A program made the position numbers and the translations under genes. Of a stretch of 8,905 nt of DNA, positions 7,840 through 8,905 are shown one piece after another. Source of the DNA: Candidatus Atribacteria bacterium. GTDB taxonomy: Bacteria > Atribacterota > JS1 > SB-45 > 34-128. A model generated the notes under the pieces. It saw only the letters and a list, made by a program, of their open reading frames with translations, was not told the DNA's origin and made no database searches. Location of the stretch: contig DMCY01000115.1 of NCBI GenBank assembly GCA_003451675.1, forward strand, positions 1 to 8,905. The letters are read 5' to 3'. Every line of letters begins with the position of its first letter. Position 1 is the first letter of the stretch.

Positions 7840-7864
7840 TCCACTTCACTCCACTCTACTCCAC
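7840..7864 (-). promoter_or_regulatory. Probable MraZ operator: three GTGGA units on a 10-bp pitch
   Basis: Read on the minus strand, GTGGA occurs at 7864-7860, 7854-7850 and 7844-7840. The spacers are the near-copies GTAGA and GTGAA, making five adjacent pentamers. Known MraZ sites in E. coli are three TGGGN-type repeats separated by 5 nt, so the geometry matches one contact per helical turn. The site lies between the likely -10 element and the mraZ ribosome site, where bound MraZ could block transcription. Binding itself is inferred. Confidence 0.75.
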
Positions 7865-7871
7865 TACATAC

Positions 7872-7877
7872 AGTATA
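7872..7877 (-). promoter_or_regulatory. Candidate -10 element of the mraZ/dcw promoter
   Basis: TATACT on the minus strand (7877-7872) would start transcription near 7865, at the edge of the MraZ operator. No good -35 lies at 16-18 bp. The upstream DNA is rich in A and T tracts (7883-7930), which could act as an UP-like element. The position is plausible, the promoter itself uncertain. Confidence 0.4.
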
Positions 7878-8062
7878 CTACATTTTTTCAAAAAACCCTC
7901 TTTTTTTTTGAAAATAATTTGATTTTTTTAAAAAAATTAGAAAATACCACATATTTAGCGTTTTTCTATAATAGATACACTATTTCTCGGCGTATTTTTG
8001 GGGAAAATAAAAGGGCGGACTTAAATATTCGTTCTTAAAGAGAGCATTTTTGAGGATAAAAT

Positions 8063-8106
8063 AAAAAAAGACATACAATAAAATGTTTTATCGTATGTCT
8101 TTTTAC
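8063..8106 (-). terminator. Rho-independent terminator of rnpB
   Basis: A 12-bp perfect stem pairs 8065-8076 (AAAAAGACATAC) with 8093-8104. After one A-C mismatch it extends through six more A-T pairs to a tiny loop. On the minus strand the stem is followed by seven T residues, then ATTTTA. It lies just downstream of the rnpB 3' end and separates rnpB from mraZ. The A-rich opposite side means it could also stop plus-strand transcripts. Confidence 0.85.
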
Positions 8107-8114
8107 CTATTTAT

Positions 8115-8634
8115 TTTGATAAGTAGATCGTATAAGCCGAGTTCTGTCCCCTTATTAATTAGTCGTTAGTGAATAGTAAATAGTCGTTAGTTTAAAATAC
8201 GAAATGTAAATTTGTTACTTGGTTATCTGGTTAACTAGTTAAATACTAATAATTTATTAACCAATTAACCAGCTAACCAAGCAACTAACTAACGAATTAA
8301 TTATAAGGGTGGTAATCATCTATCTGGGATGTAAGTTACCTTACACCTCTAGCGACCTACCCGAAGATTCAGCGGGCCACCACAGCTCTTCCTATTTGGT
8401 CTTGCTCCGAGCGGGGTTTACTAAGCTTGTTAGTCACCTAACAACTGGTAGGCTCTTACCCTGCCTTTTCACCTTTACCAAGCACTCAATTTGAGTGCTT
8501 GGCTGTGTATTTTCTGCAGCACTTTCCTTAAGGTTACCCTCACTGGGGGTTACCCAGCACTCTGCCCTGTGGAGCTCGGACTTTCCTCGAAAGAAATAGC
8601 ATTTCTTCCGCGATTACCTGATCTACTTATCAAA
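8115..8634 (-). ncRNA. rnpB: RNase P RNA (type A) with an expanded P19 arm
   Basis: This is the catalytic RNA that trims the 5' leader of pre-tRNAs. The ends are defined by P1, a 15-bp perfect pairing of 8620-8634 with 8115-8129. On the minus strand the conserved core reads GAGGAAAGTCC (8592-8582 region), CACAGGGCAGAGTGC, GGTAAGAGCC, GGAGCAAGACCAAATAGG, TTCGGGTAGG, AGATAGATGATTACCACC and ACAGAACTCGGCTTA. P4 is kept by a paired change: CCGAG (8575-8579) with CTCGG (8137-8141), where the usual pair is CCGGG/CCCGG. P12 ends in a 10-bp hairpin (8478-8502). A stem at 8330-8345, probably P18, has a GTAA tetraloop. At about 520 nt it is longer than the usual 350-400 nt, and the excess is the repeat-filled P19 arm at 8148-8309. 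It has its own promoter and terminator. Confidence 0.95.
8148..8309. repeat. AT-rich repeat insertion forming a giant P19 arm in rnpB
   Basis: About 160 nt lie between the conserved ATGATTACCACC and ACAGAACTCGGC blocks of rnpB, where P19 is normally absent or a short helix. The outer arms 8148-8170 and 8288-8309 pair at 18 of 22 positions. An inner pair, 8214-8235 with 8264-8285, matches at 19 of 22 with two of the three exceptions being G-U wobbles. TAGTCGTTAGT occurs twice at 21-bp pitch (8160-8170, 8181-8191). Words CCAATTAACCA, AACTAACTAAC and TTAACTAGT are shared with the ftsI-murE gap. The conserved RNA on both sides looks intact, so the insertion is probably tolerated. Confidence 0.85.
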
Positions 8635-8652
8635 TATTCTTTTTTCAATTTT

Positions 8653-8681
8653 AAAATATCATTTTAATACAATAAAGTCAA
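8653..8681 (-). promoter_or_regulatory. rnpB promoter
   Basis: On the minus strand TTGACT (8681-8676) is followed by exactly 17 bp and TATTTT (8658-8653). A start about 7 nt downstream would fall near 8646, some 12 nt before the P1 helix. The -35 matches the sigma-70 consensus at 5 of 6 and the -10 at 4 of 6. It lies only about 10 bp from the first repeat of the mobile element end. Confidence 0.65.
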
Positions 8682-8691
8682 TTCTTCGAAT

Positions 8692-8751
8692 TGCCTCATC
8701 AAAAAGTACTCCAAATAGTATCGATGCCTCATATAAAAAAGTACTCCAAAT
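8692..8751. repeat. Two 25-27-bp direct repeats, probable transposase sites at an IS end
   Basis: Copies at 8692-8716 and 8725-8751 both begin TGCCTCAT and end in the identical 16-mer AAAAAGTACTCCAAAT (8701-8716 and 8736-8751), so the cores are 35 bp apart. They lie upstream of a probable transposase gene. Repeated binding sites at an end are known for DDE integrase-type elements. The exact end of the element and any target duplication cannot be fixed, because the other end is outside the window. Confidence 0.55.
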
Positions 8752-8773
8752 TATTTTAATTATAACCTAATCT

Positions 8774-8816
8774 CCTCTATATTGAAAGCTAGAAAATTAT
8801 CTTTCGAATATAGAGG
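8774..8816 (+). other. Hairpin upstream of the transposase start
   Basis: 8774-8788 (CCTCTATATTGAAAG) pairs with 8801-8816 along 15 bp with one bulged C, closing a 12-nt loop. There is no T tract, so it is unlikely to be a terminator. It ends about 21 nt before the likely start codon, just ahead of the ribosome site. Such a structure in transcripts reading into an element can limit transposase translation, but that role is inferred. Confidence 0.5.
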
Positions 8817-8837
8817 CGGTAGAAGGGAATGTTGACT

Positions 8838-8905
8838 ATGGGGCAGAAAAAGGACATAACCAGCGAATTGAGAGGTCGATATCAAAAGTTACTTAAAAAA
8901 GAGCA
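8838..8905 (+). CDS. N-terminus of a probable DDE transposase/integrase (partial)
   Basis: The first 22 codons read MGQKKDIT, then SELRGRYQKLLKKE, then run off the right edge. A basic opening with RYQK...KKE resembles, from memory, the start of integrase-core transposases of IS481-like or unclassified (ISNCY) elements, which continue with a helix-turn-helix before the DDE domain. That part is not visible. GAAGGGA lies at good spacing for the ATG at 8838. An in-frame ATG at 8829 sits too close to that site and is less likely. The direct repeats and the hairpin upstream support a mobile element. The gene diverges from rnpB. The family is uncertain. Confidence 0.45.
   Translation, partial: MGQKKDITSELRGRYQKLLKKE

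Noticed and set aside
7569..7922. 117-codon plus-strand open frame
   Set aside because: It lies opposite mraZ and its operator region. The mraZ product has clear family motifs and this one has none.
8309..8494. 61-codon plus-strand open frame
   Set aside because: It is antisense to the conserved core of rnpB and has no protein family signal.

Overview
The window holds most of a division and cell wall (dcw) cluster on the minus strand, with an RNase P RNA gene upstream of it and the start of a mobile element at the right edge. In transcription order (right to left) the cluster reads mraZ, rsmH, ftsL, ftsI, a 407-bp gap of short-word repeats, murE, murF and mraY. MraY runs off the left edge with only a few residues likely missing. 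The DNA is clearly AT-rich, two genes start with TTG, and FtsI has no PASTA domains. The gene set is that of an ordinary peptidoglycan-making bacterium. Low GC, a divergent MurE and abundant degenerate intergenic repeats would suit an uncultured low-GC candidate-phylum bacterium (Atribacterota-like is one guess). Nothing here fixes the taxon.

Right part (about 8115-8905). rnpB, a type A RNase P RNA on the minus strand, is bounded by a 15-bp P1 helix (8620-8634 with 8115-8129). It has its own promoter (TTGACT, 17 bp, TATTTT) and a T-tailed hairpin terminator at 8063-8106. Its P19 arm is enlarged to about 160 nt by AT-rich repeats. Upstream of the rnpB promoter, two copies of a 25-27-bp direct repeat, a hairpin and the first 22 codons of a probable DDE transposase/integrase mark the end of an insertion sequence pointing right.

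Middle (7817-8062). This is the mraZ control region. A TATACT -10 element is followed by three GTGGA pentamers at exact 10-bp spacing, which matches the known three-repeat operator architecture of MraZ. It is followed by a good Shine-Dalgarno sequence.

Cluster (1-7816). mraZ-rsmH-ftsL are packed with 3-nt gaps and ftsL-ftsI with 39 nt, so they are probably co-transcribed. MraZ is the transcriptional regulator, RsmH methylates 16S rRNA, FtsL is a divisome membrane scaffold and FtsI is the septal transpeptidase. After the repeat-filled gap, murE-murF-mraY are again tightly packed (4 and 10 nt). They perform three successive steps: MurE adds the third stem residue, MurF adds D-Ala-D-Ala, and MraY transfers phospho-MurNAc-pentapeptide to undecaprenyl phosphate.

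I see no new defence or biosynthetic system. The points most worth a second look are the repeat expansion inside a structural RNA gene, the related repeat material splitting the dcw cluster, and the unusual residues around the amino-acid-binding site of MurE.
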